Positions 1 to 6,908 of a stretch of DNA of 9,371 bases are shown in pieces. The stretch's first letter is position 1; each line of letters opens with the position of its first letter. This DNA is from an uncultured Bacteroidales bacterium (lineage in GTDB: Bacteria > Bacteroidota > Bacteroidia > Bacteroidales > UBA932), in the NCBI GenBank assembly GCA_905236955.1, contig CAJOQW010000041.1, positions 1-9,371 on the forward strand. Reading direction: 5' to 3'. The notes beneath the pieces are model-generated. The model had not been told where the DNA came from. It was given only the letters and a program-made list of their open reading frames with translations, and did not search any database. A program made the translations under genes and the position numbers.

Positions 1-6
1 CAAAAT

Positions 7-80
7 GCCTCTTTAGCTCAGTTGGTTAGAGCATCTGACTGTTAATCAGGGGGTCGTAGGTTCAAGTCCTTCAAGGGGCG
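7..80 (+). tRNA. tRNA-Asn (anticodon GTT)
   Basis: This folds as a complete cloverleaf. The acceptor stem is 7-13 with 73-79 (one T-G wobble), the D stem is 16-19 with 29-32, and the anticodon stem is 34-38 with 46-50. The seven-base loop 39-45 carries GTT at 41-43. The variable loop is 51-55 and the T stem is 56-60 with 68-72 around the loop at 61-67. The discriminator is G80 and CCA is not encoded (CA follows, then T). The second T-stem pair (T57 opposite T71) is a mismatch. Only six bases precede the gene, so its promoter lies outside the window. A hairpin terminator follows 11 bases downstream. Confidence 0.97.
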
Positions 81-771
81 CATTTATTATCAAGCACTTG
101 CAAGTTTTGCAGGTGCTTTTTGTATCCACGCACCACGCAAAACCCTTCGCCGTACGCAGGGCCGGGTCGGTGAAATGGGTGCCCGGATTCCATTCAAGCA
201 CAGAAGGAATACCCTCCAGAAGCCCCTTCTGCCGCCGGATACAATCCCCGACGGTGCGCATTACGGGGTGTTTCACCTTTTCTTCCTTATCGCCAAGGCT
301 CAGATACACAGCTCCGGTCCTTACCTGGGATGCGGCAGCATAATCCATCCATCCGGGGAACCAGAGCGACGGGGAAACGGCCGCACAGGCGGCGAAGGCA
401 TCCGTATTGTATGAGGCCCAAAGGGCGAAGAGCCCGGCAAGGGAATACCCGCCTATGATGAGCTGAACTTTGTCGGGAGATGACAGATAGTCCCTCTTCA
501 GCATCGGCAGGAATTCTTTCAGGATATGATCCAGAGTCTTTGCCGCATTGCCCGAGAATTTGAAGCGCAGCGATACGGGATCGGCCTTCCATGGACTCAG
601 GTCCCCGTTCCAGTCATCCACCTTGAGGGCTGCCAGCAGGATCTTCTCTCCCGGACAGGCTTCTGCAATGTGGGAATACTCGTTCTCAAGAATGGCGGCG
701 TCATGGGCATCCACCGGCTGGACCAGGCAGAAACCGGCGTCGCGCTCCCCTAATACAACATGCTCCACCAC
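46..771 (-). CDS. Alpha/beta-hydrolase fold protein, putative esterase, with anomalous C-terminal tail
   Basis: The sequence shows an alpha/beta-hydrolase core. The nucleophile elbow is G-Y-S-L-A-G with Ser110, followed by a Ser-Leu-Trp segment near 135. A likely acid is Asp161 (in L-G-D-K-E-E) and a likely base is His199 (in G-T-H-F), in the order expected of a Ser-Asp-His triad. No signal peptide is visible, so a cytoplasmic enzyme is likely; the substrate cannot be told. The start is GTG at 771 (GTG at 768 is equally possible), four bases after the stop of the SGNH gene, which suggests translational coupling as the last gene of the leftward operon. The hydrolase fold appears complete by about residue 216. 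Residues 218-227 are encoded by the tRNA terminator hairpin and residues 231-241 are antisense to tRNA-Asn. The ancestral stop has therefore probably been lost, or the annotated end is wrong. The family is fairly sure; the C-terminus is doubtful. Confidence 0.8.
   Translation of the reverse strand: MVEHVVLGERDAGFCLVQPVDAHDAAILENEYSHIAEACPGEKILLAALKVDDWNGDLSPWKADPVSLRFKFSGNAAKTLDHILKEFLPMLKRDYLSSPDKVQLIIGGYSLAGLFALWASYNTDAFAACAAVSPSLWFPGWMDYAAASQVRTGAVYLSLGDKEEKVKHPVMRTVGDCIRRQKGLLEGIPSVLEWNPGTHFTDPALRTAKGFAWCVDTKSTCKTCKCLIINAPLEGLEPTTP
92..121 (+). terminator. Rho-independent terminator of tRNA-Asn
   Basis: A 12-base-pair stem (92-103 with 107-118, one T-G wobble at 98/112) closes a three-base loop (104-106). 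It runs straight into five T residues at 117-121. This is the classic form for a transcript reading rightward out of tRNA-Asn. In the opposite direction the bases after the hairpin are A-rich with scattered T, so it should work poorly for the leftward operon that meets it here. Confidence 0.85.
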
Positions 772-775
772 CGGG

Positions 776-1861
776 CTATCTTACCCCGTACTTCTTCAGG
801 ATCCTGAGGACGGGCTTCTTGATAGACTGGGCCCATACCCAATAGCCATACGCCCCTGGATGAATGCCGTCAACAGTTGTGGAGAAATGTTCGTCCGCGG
901 CGTCGGTGACGGTGAGGAAATACACGTCCTTGTATTTCCTGCAGGCTTCCTTCATCAGCGGGGCCACGAAGGCTATCCTGTCTCCCTCGAGCTTGTCCTG
1001 ACGGGTATTGAAGTTGCGGTTCTCGCGGTAGATGGTTTGAAGGAAGATGAGCGGGATGCCTGGATGGGCGGCCTGGAGCTTCTCGATGAATGGGAAGAGA
1101 CGCTCCTGGATCTGCTCTATCGAAGGATTGGAGAAGGCGTCGAAGATGAATGCGTCCACCTCGGCGTCGGCGAAGGCGTTGGCAAATGCGTCCTGAAGCT
1201 TGCTGTTGCCGTTGCAGCCAAGGCTTAGCATCTGAATGCCAGTTTCCCTCGCGAGGATCGCTGGCCATGTCATTCCCGCCCTTGAGGTGGAAATGCCGTG
1301 GGTGAAACTGGAACCGAATACTCCTACCCTGTGGCGGAAGGGATTCGGGAGGGCTTCCAGGTGATATCCATCCTCGACCCCGACCTTTACGGAATACTCC
1401 TCGCTGCAGATAGGCAGGTACATCAGGCAGTCGTGGCTGCCTGCGGGAAGGTCGGAAATCAGGGTGACGGGCTTGTCACGGTCGTCCTCGTTGCGGGCGA
1501 CAGCCGCCGCTGCCCACTTCCATTCCCCGTTTTCCCTTATGTACAGGTCGTAGCCCATATACGCCAGACGGCACCCGTTATATACCGAGAAGCTGTAGTC
1601 GCCATACTCCGTGAGCACGGTTATCGAGGGGGAATCGGTACGGAAGGCCACAGCTATGCCCGAAGACATGCGGACCAGGGTGTTTTCCGTCCGGTTGAAA
1701 CCTTTGTATGCAACCGTATCGATCCTATGGTAGGGATTGGAAGTGTTGGTGAAAAGGCGGCCCGTAAGCGTGAGGTCGGAAGCCTCGGTATAGTTATAAG
1801 TCTGTGCACCCAGCACGGTACATGCCAGGACTGCCGCAATGGCAAGGAAAAATTTCTTCAT
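776..1861 (-). CDS. Secreted SGNH/GDSL-type hydrolase with N-terminal GxDLY domain
   Basis: The 361-residue product starts with a signal peptide (Lys2-Lys3, hydrophobic 4-17, likely cleavage after L-G-A at 19). A beta-rich N-terminal domain carries the signature G-Y-D-L-Y at 103-107, known from the GxDLY domain found before SGNH hydrolases. The SGNH domain begins near 179. Block I is G-S-S-F-T-H-G with probable nucleophile Ser185, block II is L-G-C-N-G-N at 214-219, block III is around Asn245, and block V is D-G-I-H-P with Asp331 and His334. The set looks catalytically complete. Family members remove ester groups from carbohydrates or lipids; the substrate here is unknown. ATG 1861 was chosen because it begins the signal peptide and lies two bases after the M23 stop. 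The in-frame extension to 1960 would bury the signal sequence and overlap the M23 gene. Export to periplasm or beyond is inferred. Confidence 0.88.
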   Translation of the reverse strand: MKKFFLAIAAVLACTVLGAQTYNYTEASDLTLTGRLFTNTSNPYHRIDTVAYKGFNRTENTLVRMSSGIAVAFRTDSPSITVLTEYGDYSFSVYNGCRLAYMGYDLYIRENGEWKWAAAAVARNEDDRDKPVTLISDLPAGSHDCLMYLPICSEEYSVKVGVEDGYHLEALPNPFRHRVGVFGSSFTHGISTSRAGMTWPAILARETGIQMLSLGCNGNSKLQDAFANAFADAEVDAFIFDAFSNPSIEQIQERLFPFIEKLQAAHPGIPLIFLQTIYRENRNFNTRQDKLEGDRIAFVAPLMKEACRKYKDVYFLTVTDAADEHFSTTVDGIHPGAYGYWVWAQSIKKPVLRILKKYGVR

Positions 1862-1863
1862 TG

Positions 1864-2553
1864 TTATCTCAGATTGTCGCGGCGCAGGATGAAGGAAGTC
1901 TTGCGCAGCGTGCCGTTTTCGCAATCGATGATGAGTTCGGGGTCGAAATGACGCCCGCAATAAGTGGTTTCGAAATGCAGGTGGGGACCTGTCGAGCGGC
2001 CTGTCGATCCGCTCAGGCCGATGACATCGCCCGCCTTCACCTCGTCGCCGGGATAGACATTGCGCTTGGACATGTGGGCATAGGCGGTTTCAAGGCCATT
2101 GGGATGGCGGATGATGACTATGTTGCCATAGCCCCTGTGGTAGATGGACATGCGCACCACTCCCGCAAAGGCCGCGTGCACTTCAGTCCCCGGATGGAGT
2201 GGGATGTCAACCCCTTCGTGGAAACGGCTGTGCCTCATGCCATAGTGTGAGAATATCCTGCGGGCATACGGGAAGCAGAGGCTGTCCCCGAGACGGATGA
2301 GCGTACGCTCAGCGATTTCTTCGACGGGTATATGGTAGGGGTTGAGATCGACCCCAGACCAATATCCTTCGACTACCTCGGGGCGGGCTTCCAGCACCGA
2401 AACATATTCGATGGGACGCGCCGGTTCGATCTCGGGATAGCTGATCTCTATCCCGTTGGCTCCCAGAAAGAGGGAGACCCCAGTGAAAAGCAATGCCGTC
2501 AGACCCAATTCCCTGTCCCCTCTAAGCTCTTGTTCCTCCGAACTGTCCGACAA
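1864..2553 (-). CDS. Membrane-anchored M23 family metallopeptidase, catalytically intact
   Basis: The 229-residue product has a short polar N-terminus, one hydrophobic segment at about 16-32 (signal anchor or uncleaved signal), a linker, and a C-terminal LytM/M23 domain from about 95 to 210. Zinc ligands and catalytic residues are all present: His112 and Asp116 in H-E-G-V-D, His160 in A-Y-A-H-M, and His191/His193 in H-L-H-F-E. M23 enzymes cut peptide cross-bridges of peptidoglycan, so a periplasmic cell-wall hydrolase is the likely role. The only upstream ATG (2553) gives a 32-base overlap with the end of the phosphomutase gene. A TTG at 2508 would avoid the overlap but begins right at the hydrophobic segment and is a less usual start. 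Two bases separate its stop from the SGNH gene. Family and activity are confident; the exact start is less so. Confidence 0.9.
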   Translation of the reverse strand: MSDSSEEQELRGDRELGLTALLFTGVSLFLGANGIEISYPEIEPARPIEYVSVLEARPEVVEGYWSGVDLNPYHIPVEEIAERTLIRLGDSLCFPYARRIFSHYGMRHSRFHEGVDIPLHPGTEVHAAFAGVVRMSIYHRGYGNIVIIRHPNGLETAYAHMSKRNVYPGDEVKAGDVIGLSGSTGRSTGPHLHFETTYCGRHFDPELIIDCENGTLRKTSFILRRDNLR

Positions 2554-3892
2554 TGACTTCGGTGGCCTCGGCTATCTTCTGCCTGAGAAGGTCGCCGGTC
2601 GTGGCCTCGCAGATGAAACGCAGATAGGGTTCCGTATTGGAAGGACGGATGTTGAACCACCACTTGGGGAATTCCAGGCGGTAGCCGTCGAAATCCATGA
2701 CCTTCTCCGGTTTTTCACCGGCCTCGAAACGGGCCTTTACGGCCTCCATGGCGCCTTTCTTGTCCTCCACCCTGAAATTGATCTCGCCCGAGTTCTGGTA
2801 GCCGGTAAGGAGGTCTATCTCTTCGCTGAGGGCTATGCCCTTCTTCTTCAGGGCGGAAACGATGCGAAGGACTATGATGCTCGAGAGCATGCCGCTGTCG
2901 GAATAGAAGAAATCCTTGAAATAATAATGGCCGGCGAGTTCTCCGCCCCACAGGCCGTCTATCTCGCGGAGCTTGGGTGCGGCGAACGCCCTGCCCACGC
3001 GCCATGTGTGCACATCGGCGCCGTAATTCTGCTGAAGGAACTCGCCCACGGCCTTGCTGGAGCGTATTTCCTGAAGTACACGGGGATTCTTCTCGCCCCT
3101 CTCGTCACAGAAATAAAGGGCCATCATGGCTATCACGAGGTCGGGGGCGACGAAGCGGGCCTTGTCGTCGACGAACATCACCCTGTCGGCGTCGCCGTCG
3201 TAAATGACGCCCACGTCGGCGCCCGTATCGGCGACCATCTTCTTGAGGGGCTCTACATTCTTGGGGATGAGCGGATTAGGCTCATGGTTGGGGAAACGCC
3301 CGTCCATGTCATCGAACAGCCACGATGCATCCTCGCCGCCGAATATCTCCTTGGCAAAAAGGGTGGCCATGCCGTTGGACAGGTCGAAAGCGATCTTGAG
3401 GTTGCCGTAATCACCCTTGAACCTGCGGAGGAAAGCGATGTAATCGGGCTTTATGTCTATTTCCTTCACGCTGCCTTTCTTCGCGGCGGCAGGGGTGGGA
3501 CGGCCTTCGTCTATCCACTGCTTTATCTGGCCCAGGCCCGTGTCCAGGCCAACCGGAAGGGCGTTCTCGCGGGACACCTTCATGCCGTTGTACTCGGGAG
3601 GATTGTGCGATGCGGTTATCTGCACGGAAGCCTTGTACCCGTAGTTGGCGGTCCCGAAATACACGAGGGGAGTGCTGCTCAGGCCGATATCGTCGACGTC
3701 GGCCCCGGCGTCCGTTATACCTTCGATGAGACAGTCATGGATCTCCTTTGAAGAGACCCTGCAGTCGCGTCCCACCAGGACCTTGTCGGCCCCGAGGAGT
3801 CCGGGCAGGAAATATCCCACCTTGTAGGCTGTGTCCTTGTCGAAATCCACCCCGTAGATCCCGCGGATGTCGTATGCATGAAAAGCGCCCAT
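2522..3892 (-). CDS. Phosphomannomutase / phosphoglucomutase (alpha-D-phosphohexomutase)
   Basis: The enzyme interconverts hexose 1- and 6-phosphates, feeding GDP-mannose or UDP-glucose synthesis for surface polysaccharides; it acts in the cytoplasm. All four functional loops are visible in 456 residues. The phosphoserine loop is T-A-S-H-N-P with Ser95. The magnesium loop is D-G-D-A-D-R with Asp232, Asp234 and Asp236. The sugar-specificity loop is G-E-L-A-G-H at 317-322. The C-terminal phosphate-binding loop is R-P-S-N-T-E-P at 416-422. Length matches the bacterial PMM/PGM type. The E-L-A-G-H loop fits dual mannose/glucose specificity, but sequence alone cannot separate the two. ATG at 3892 lies 10 bases after the def stop. 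The gene end overlaps the M23 gene by 32 bases. Confidence 0.93.
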   Translation of the reverse strand: MGAFHAYDIRGIYGVDFDKDTAYKVGYFLPGLLGADKVLVGRDCRVSSKEIHDCLIEGITDAGADVDDIGLSSTPLVYFGTANYGYKASVQITASHNPPEYNGMKVSRENALPVGLDTGLGQIKQWIDEGRPTPAAAKKGSVKEIDIKPDYIAFLRRFKGDYGNLKIAFDLSNGMATLFAKEIFGGEDASWLFDDMDGRFPNHEPNPLIPKNVEPLKKMVADTGADVGVIYDGDADRVMFVDDKARFVAPDLVIAMMALYFCDERGEKNPRVLQEIRSSKAVGEFLQQNYGADVHTWRVGRAFAAPKLREIDGLWGGELAGHYYFKDFFYSDSGMLSSIIVLRIVSALKKKGIALSEEIDLLTGYQNSGEINFRVEDKKGAMEAVKARFEAGEKPEKVMDFDGYRLEFPKWWFNIRPSNTEPYLRFICEATTGDLLRQKIAEATEVIVGQFGGTRA

Positions 3893-3902
3893 GGTTTGAG
3901 TA

Positions 3903-4460
3903 TTATTTAACTAGTTTGGTCTTGTAAGCCGCCGGGGTCCTTCCGGCGGAAATCTTCTGGAGTTTCTTCGCCACCAGCTTGCGGCGGATGGGCGCGACGA
4001 GGTCGGTGAAAAGCACTCCGTCGAGATGGCTGAACTCGTGCTCCACCATCCTGGCGGCGAAATTGTCGAATTCCTCCACCTTCTTTTCCAGGTCCCCGTC
4101 GTAATACTCCACCTTGATCTTCCTGGGACGGACGACGTCGCAGTACACGCCCGGCACGCTCAGGCAGCCTTCGTTGTAAGTCGCTGTCTCTTCGCTGCTT
4201 TCAAGTATGACAGGATTCACAAAGGTGCGCTTGAAACCCTTGAGATAAGGATACACATCGGACATGACATCGCCGTTCACGACCACTACCCGCACACTCT
4301 CCCCTATCTGGGGCGCGGCGAGGCCGCATCCGTCGGAGGCGGCCAGGGTCTCCCAGAGGTCGCCGACGAGCTGCCTTATTTCTTCTACCTTGCCCAGGTC
4401 GGCGGGTTTTGCTATCTCCCGCAGGACCTTCGAGCCGTACACGTAAATCGGTCTGATCAT
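3903..4460 (-). CDS. def: Peptide deformylase
   Basis: Def removes the formyl group from the N-terminal methionine of new proteins as they leave the ribosome and is normally essential in bacteria. The 185-residue product carries all three hallmark motifs: motif I G-C-G-L-A-A-P-Q (44-51), motif II E-G-C-L-S with metal ligand Cys99, and motif III H-E-F-S-H with His141, catalytic Glu142 and His145. A basic C-terminal extension of about 35 residues follows, as seen in many Bacteroidota homologues. The ATG overlaps the ruvX stop in an ATGA arrangement (4457-4460), indicating translational coupling. The ruvX-def order is a common pairing in this phylum. Confidence 0.96.
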   Translation of the reverse strand: MIRPIYVYGSKVLREIAKPADLGKVEEIRQLVGDLWETLAASDGCGLAAPQIGESVRVVVVNGDVMSDVYPYLKGFKRTFVNPVILESSEETATYNEGCLSVPGVYCDVVRPRKIKVEYYDGDLEKKVEEFDNFAARMVEHEFSHLDGVLFTDLVAPIRRKLVAKKLQKISAGRTPAAYKTKLVK

Positions 4461-4876
4461 TTCCTGTTCATTCTGTCCAGATATCCCTGCAGTATGATGG
4501 CCGCGCTTATCTTGTCCACATTCTCTTTCTTCCGGCGGTCGCCCTTCTTCATGCCGCCGTCGATCATGGCCCTGTGTGCCAGGACGCTGGTGAAGCGTTC
4601 GTCTTCCAACACCACCGGGACATCGGGGAAAGCCTTCCCCAGTTCTTTCAGGAACTTGTCCACATCGGCCTGGGCTTCCGCCGGGCGGCCGTCCAGGTTC
4701 ACCGGATAGCCCACCACGAAACGAACTACCTTCTCGCAGGCGGCGAATTTTTGCAGATAATCTATTATCTTTGCAGACGGCACTGTCTCCTTAGGCGAGG
4801 CAAACACCGCGAGAGGATCGCTCACAGCCACTCCCGTACGCGCTCTGCCATAGTCTATGCCGACAGTCCTGTCCAT
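4457..4876 (-). CDS. ruvX: Putative pre-16S rRNA nuclease RuvX (YqgF)
   Basis: YqgF/RuvX is an RNase H-fold nuclease needed for processing the 5' end of 16S rRNA in E. coli; a Holliday-junction resolvase role was proposed earlier. The 139-residue product shows the family signature: Asp8 in G-I-D-Y-G, the V-G-Y-P-V-N-L-D-G segment at 55-63, the E-D-E-R-F-T-S motif at 91-97, and Asp121 before the A-A-I-I-L-Q helix. These acidic residues form the expected active site. ATG at 4876 was chosen. A TTG four codons upstream (4888) falls inside the predicted -7 promoter box and so would not be in the mRNA. It is the first gene of the leftward operon and shares a four-base ATGA overlap with def. Confidence 0.93.
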   Translation of the reverse strand: MDRTVGIDYGRARTGVAVSDPLAVFASPKETVPSAKIIDYLQKFAACEKVVRFVVGYPVNLDGRPAEAQADVDKFLKELGKAFPDVPVVLEDERFTSVLAHRAMIDGGMKKGDRRKKENVDKISAAIILQGYLDRMNRK

Positions 4877-4885
4877 TCCAACTTG

Positions 4886-4916
4886 CAAAGTTAATAAATT
4901 ATGGCGAAAAAACAGA
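4886..4916 (-). promoter_or_regulatory. Predicted Bacteroides-type promoter of the ruvX operon
   Basis: Reading leftward, TAACTTTG (4893 down to 4886) matches the TAnnTTTG -7 consensus exactly. Nineteen bases upstream, 4916-4913 read TCTG, three of four bases of the -33 TTTG box. The expected transcription start is about 4-6 bases past the -7 box, around 4880-4882, leaving only a few bases before the ruvX ATG at 4876. The -33 part lies inside the first codons of the divergent M23 gene. Confidence 0.6.
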
Positions 4917-5746
4917 AAACCCTGTACAGGCTGACCCTAACCGAAGACGCCACCCACAAGAAAATCAACATCTGGCGTTTCTCGAGGCTGGGGGCCATAG
5001 TCATGGCCGTCACCGCCGTCGTGGTCCTTTTCGGGATCTATTTTGCCATAGTCTCGCTGACTCCCCTCAAGACCACCATCCCGGGCTATCCCGACGCCCA
5101 TTTCAAGCGCAACGCCATAGCCAATTCCATCAAGATAGATTCCCTCGAGAACGAGATGCTCCGCTGGACCCTCTACGCCCAGAATCTTTCCAGGGTCCTT
5201 TCCGGGGAAGAAGGCCTGGAAGGCCAGGACAGCATCATCTCAAACACCCCCCGGTTCCTGGAAGAGCTTTCCGGGAAAGAAATGGCCAGGAGGGACTCCA
5301 TCCTGAGGAGCACGGTGGCCAGCGAGGAGAAATTCGGCCTTAAGAAAGACGGAGACAGGGTGCTTCCCATCGAGGGAATGCACTTCTTCACCCCGCTGAA
5401 AGGCACTATCTCGAACGGTTTCGACATGGTCATCCACCCGGGTGTGGACATCACCGCACCCGCGAAGTCGGTGGTAAGCGCGGTACTTGACGGGACGGTG
5501 GTCTCCGCAGGCTGGACGGACGACGCAGGCTACTCCATCATCATCCAGCACGCAGGGAACATCATCTCCTGCTACAAGCGTAACGAGCAGAACCTCCGCA
5601 AAGCCGGGGACAAAGTAAAGGCCGGCTCCCCGATAGCGATGGTGGGCAGCACCGGCAACATCAGCCTCACCGGCGGCAACCACCTGCATTTCGAACTTTG
5701 GTACAACGGAGAACCTGTGGACCCGGCAAAATATTGCAGTTTCTAG
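4901..5746 (+). CDS. Membrane-anchored M23 (LytM) family protein with substituted catalytic histidine
   Basis: The 281-residue product has a basic cytoplasmic N-terminus, one transmembrane helix at about 31-54, a charged, probably helical periplasmic stretch to about 145, and a C-terminal LytM domain (about 160-281). The zinc ligands are present: His179 and Asp183 in H-P-G-V-D, and His263 in H-L-H-F; His261 of the same motif is also present. The other catalytic histidine, usually in a Y-x-H motif between them, is Arg227 here (C-Y-K-R-N, codon CGT at 5579-5581). LytM domains lacking active-site residues are known as regulators of amidases (EnvC and NlpD in E. coli), so a non-enzymatic role in wall remodelling is possible but inferred. 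It begins 24 bases from the divergent ruvX gene and ends six bases before dxr, so it is likely the first gene of the rightward operon. No convincing promoter for it is visible. Confidence 0.9.
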   Translation: MAKKQKTLYRLTLTEDATHKKINIWRFSRLGAIVMAVTAVVVLFGIYFAIVSLTPLKTTIPGYPDAHFKRNAIANSIKIDSLENEMLRWTLYAQNLSRVLSGEEGLEGQDSIISNTPRFLEELSGKEMARRDSILRSTVASEEKFGLKKDGDRVLPIEGMHFFTPLKGTISNGFDMVIHPGVDITAPAKSVVSAVLDGTVVSAGWTDDAGYSIIIQHAGNIISCYKRNEQNLRKAGDKVKAGSPIAMVGSTGNISLTGGNHLHFELWYNGEPVDPAKYCSF

Positions 5747-5752
5747 TACGGA

Positions 5753-6907
5753 ATGGAAGGAAGAAGACGCATCGCCATACTCGGTTCAACCGGATCGATA
5801 GGCACCCAGACGCTGGACGTCATCAGGCAGCATCCCGACCTCTTCGAGGTGGTTATGCTTTCGGCCGGCAGCAATTCCGACCTGCTGGCCCGCCAGGCGG
5901 TCGAATTCGACGCCGGCTCAGTGGTAATCTGCGACGGGAATAAATATCGTGGCTTGGCGGACACCCTCCAGCCCAAAGGCATAAAGGTATTCACCGGCAC
6001 CGACAGCCTGTGCTCCCTCGCGGCCGCGGACAACGTCGACATAGTCGTCGGGGCCATGGTTGGTTTCGCAGGGCTCAGGCCCACCCTTGCAGCCCTCGAG
6101 GCCGGAAAGATAGTGGCCCTGGCCAACAAGGAAACCCTTGTCGCAGCCGGTTCACTTGTCACCTCGGCCATGCGGGCCAACAACGGGGTGATCCTTCCGG
6201 TCGATTCCGAGCATTCTGCCATCTTCCAATGCCTTCTCGCCGCCCAGGGCAACGAGGCGGTGAAAATCCATCTCACAGCATCGGGAGGTCCGTTCCGCAC
6301 ATGGCCGCGCGAGAAGATGGCCGAAGCCACCGCCGCGCAGGCCCTCAAGCATCCCAACTGGAACATGGGCGCCAAGGTCACCATCGACTCCGCCACCATG
6401 ATGAACAAGGGGTTCGAGGTGATGGAGGCCCGATGGCTCTTCGACATACAGCCCGAGAACATAAATGTGCTCGTACATCCCGAAAGCATCATACACTCCA
6501 TGGTCGAATTCACGGACGGCGCGGTCATCGCCCAACTCGGATGTCCCGACATGCGCCAGCCCATAGGCTTCGCCCTGGCTTTCCCGTCCCGGATCACCGT
6601 GGGCAACAAGAAGCTCGACCTCGCGGAGCTCGGGAAACTCTCTTTCGAGAAGCCCGACCTCGACAAATTCCCCTGCCTAGCCCTGGCATACGAGGCCCTG
6701 AGGCGCGGGGGCAACGTACCTTGCGCCCTCAACGCGGCGAACGAAGTCGCGGTCGAGGCCTACCTGCACGGCCGTATATCCTATTTCGACATCCCCAGGA
6801 TAGTCGAAGCAAGCCTGGATGGCTTGGATTTTGCAGCATCTCCAACACTCGAGTGCATCTTCTCCACGAACGAAGAAGCTGCCGCCCGGGCGCGAGAGAT
6901 ACTGTAA
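5753..6907 (+). CDS. dxr: 1-deoxy-D-xylulose 5-phosphate reductoisomerase
   Basis: Dxr converts 1-deoxy-D-xylulose 5-phosphate to 2-C-methyl-D-erythritol 4-phosphate using NADPH, the first committed step of the MEP isoprenoid pathway in the cytoplasm. It is the target of fosmidomycin. The 384 residues carry the NADPH loop G-S-T-G-S-I-G (11-17), the A-N-K-E-T-L-V motif (124-130), metal ligands Asp151 and Glu153 in V-D-S-E-H-S, T-A-S-G-G-P-F (175-181), N-K-G-F-E with the third metal ligand Glu222, and H-P-E-S-I-I-H-S-M. Length is slightly below the E. coli enzyme and nothing essential is missing. The start lies six bases after the M23 stop, and one base separates its stop from rseP. The dxr-rseP neighbourhood is widely conserved in bacteria. 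Confidence 0.98.
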   Translation: MEGRRRIAILGSTGSIGTQTLDVIRQHPDLFEVVMLSAGSNSDLLARQAVEFDAGSVVICDGNKYRGLADTLQPKGIKVFTGTDSLCSLAAADNVDIVVGAMVGFAGLRPTLAALEAGKIVALANKETLVAAGSLVTSAMRANNGVILPVDSEHSAIFQCLLAAQGNEAVKIHLTASGGPFRTWPREKMAEATAAQALKHPNWNMGAKVTIDSATMMNKGFEVMEARWLFDIQPENINVLVHPESIIHSMVEFTDGAVIAQLGCPDMRQPIGFALAFPSRITVGNKKLDLAELGKLSFEKPDLDKFPCLALAYEALRRGGNVPCALNAANEVAVEAYLHGRISYFDIPRIVEASLDGLDFAASPTLECIFSTNEEAAARAREIL

Positions 6908-6908
6908 A

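Larger units (their letters stand above)
46..4876 (-). other. Probable six-gene operon: ruvX-def-phosphomutase-M23-SGNH-esterase
   Basis: All six genes read leftward with junctions of -4, +10, -32, +2 and +4 bases and no internal terminator hairpin noticed at the junctions. The predicted promoter ahead of ruvX would drive the set. The unit joins core functions (rRNA maturation, deformylation) to sugar-phosphate and envelope-hydrolase genes. Internal promoters within coding sequence cannot be excluded. Confidence 0.7.

Noticed and set aside
1862..1960. Upstream extension of the SGNH gene to an earlier start
   Set aside because: It would place 33 residues before a clear signal peptide and overlap the M23 gene; ATG 1861 fits better.
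2456..3751. A 431-codon rightward open frame opposite the phosphomutase
   Set aside because: It is antisense to a gene with all four family motifs. Its translation has no recognisable domain, and long antisense frames are expected in GC-rich coding DNA.
4766..4773. TATCTTTG, a possible -7 box for the rightward M23-dxr-rseP operon
   Set aside because: It matches TAnnTTTG, but there is no TTTG-like box about 19 bases upstream and it would give a leader of about 120 bases within ruvX. It is possible but not supported enough to list.
5743..6732. A 329-codon leftward open frame opposite dxr
   Set aside because: It is a shadow of dxr, with low-complexity Ser/Arg/Ala-rich composition and no motif. 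The dxr frame is certain.
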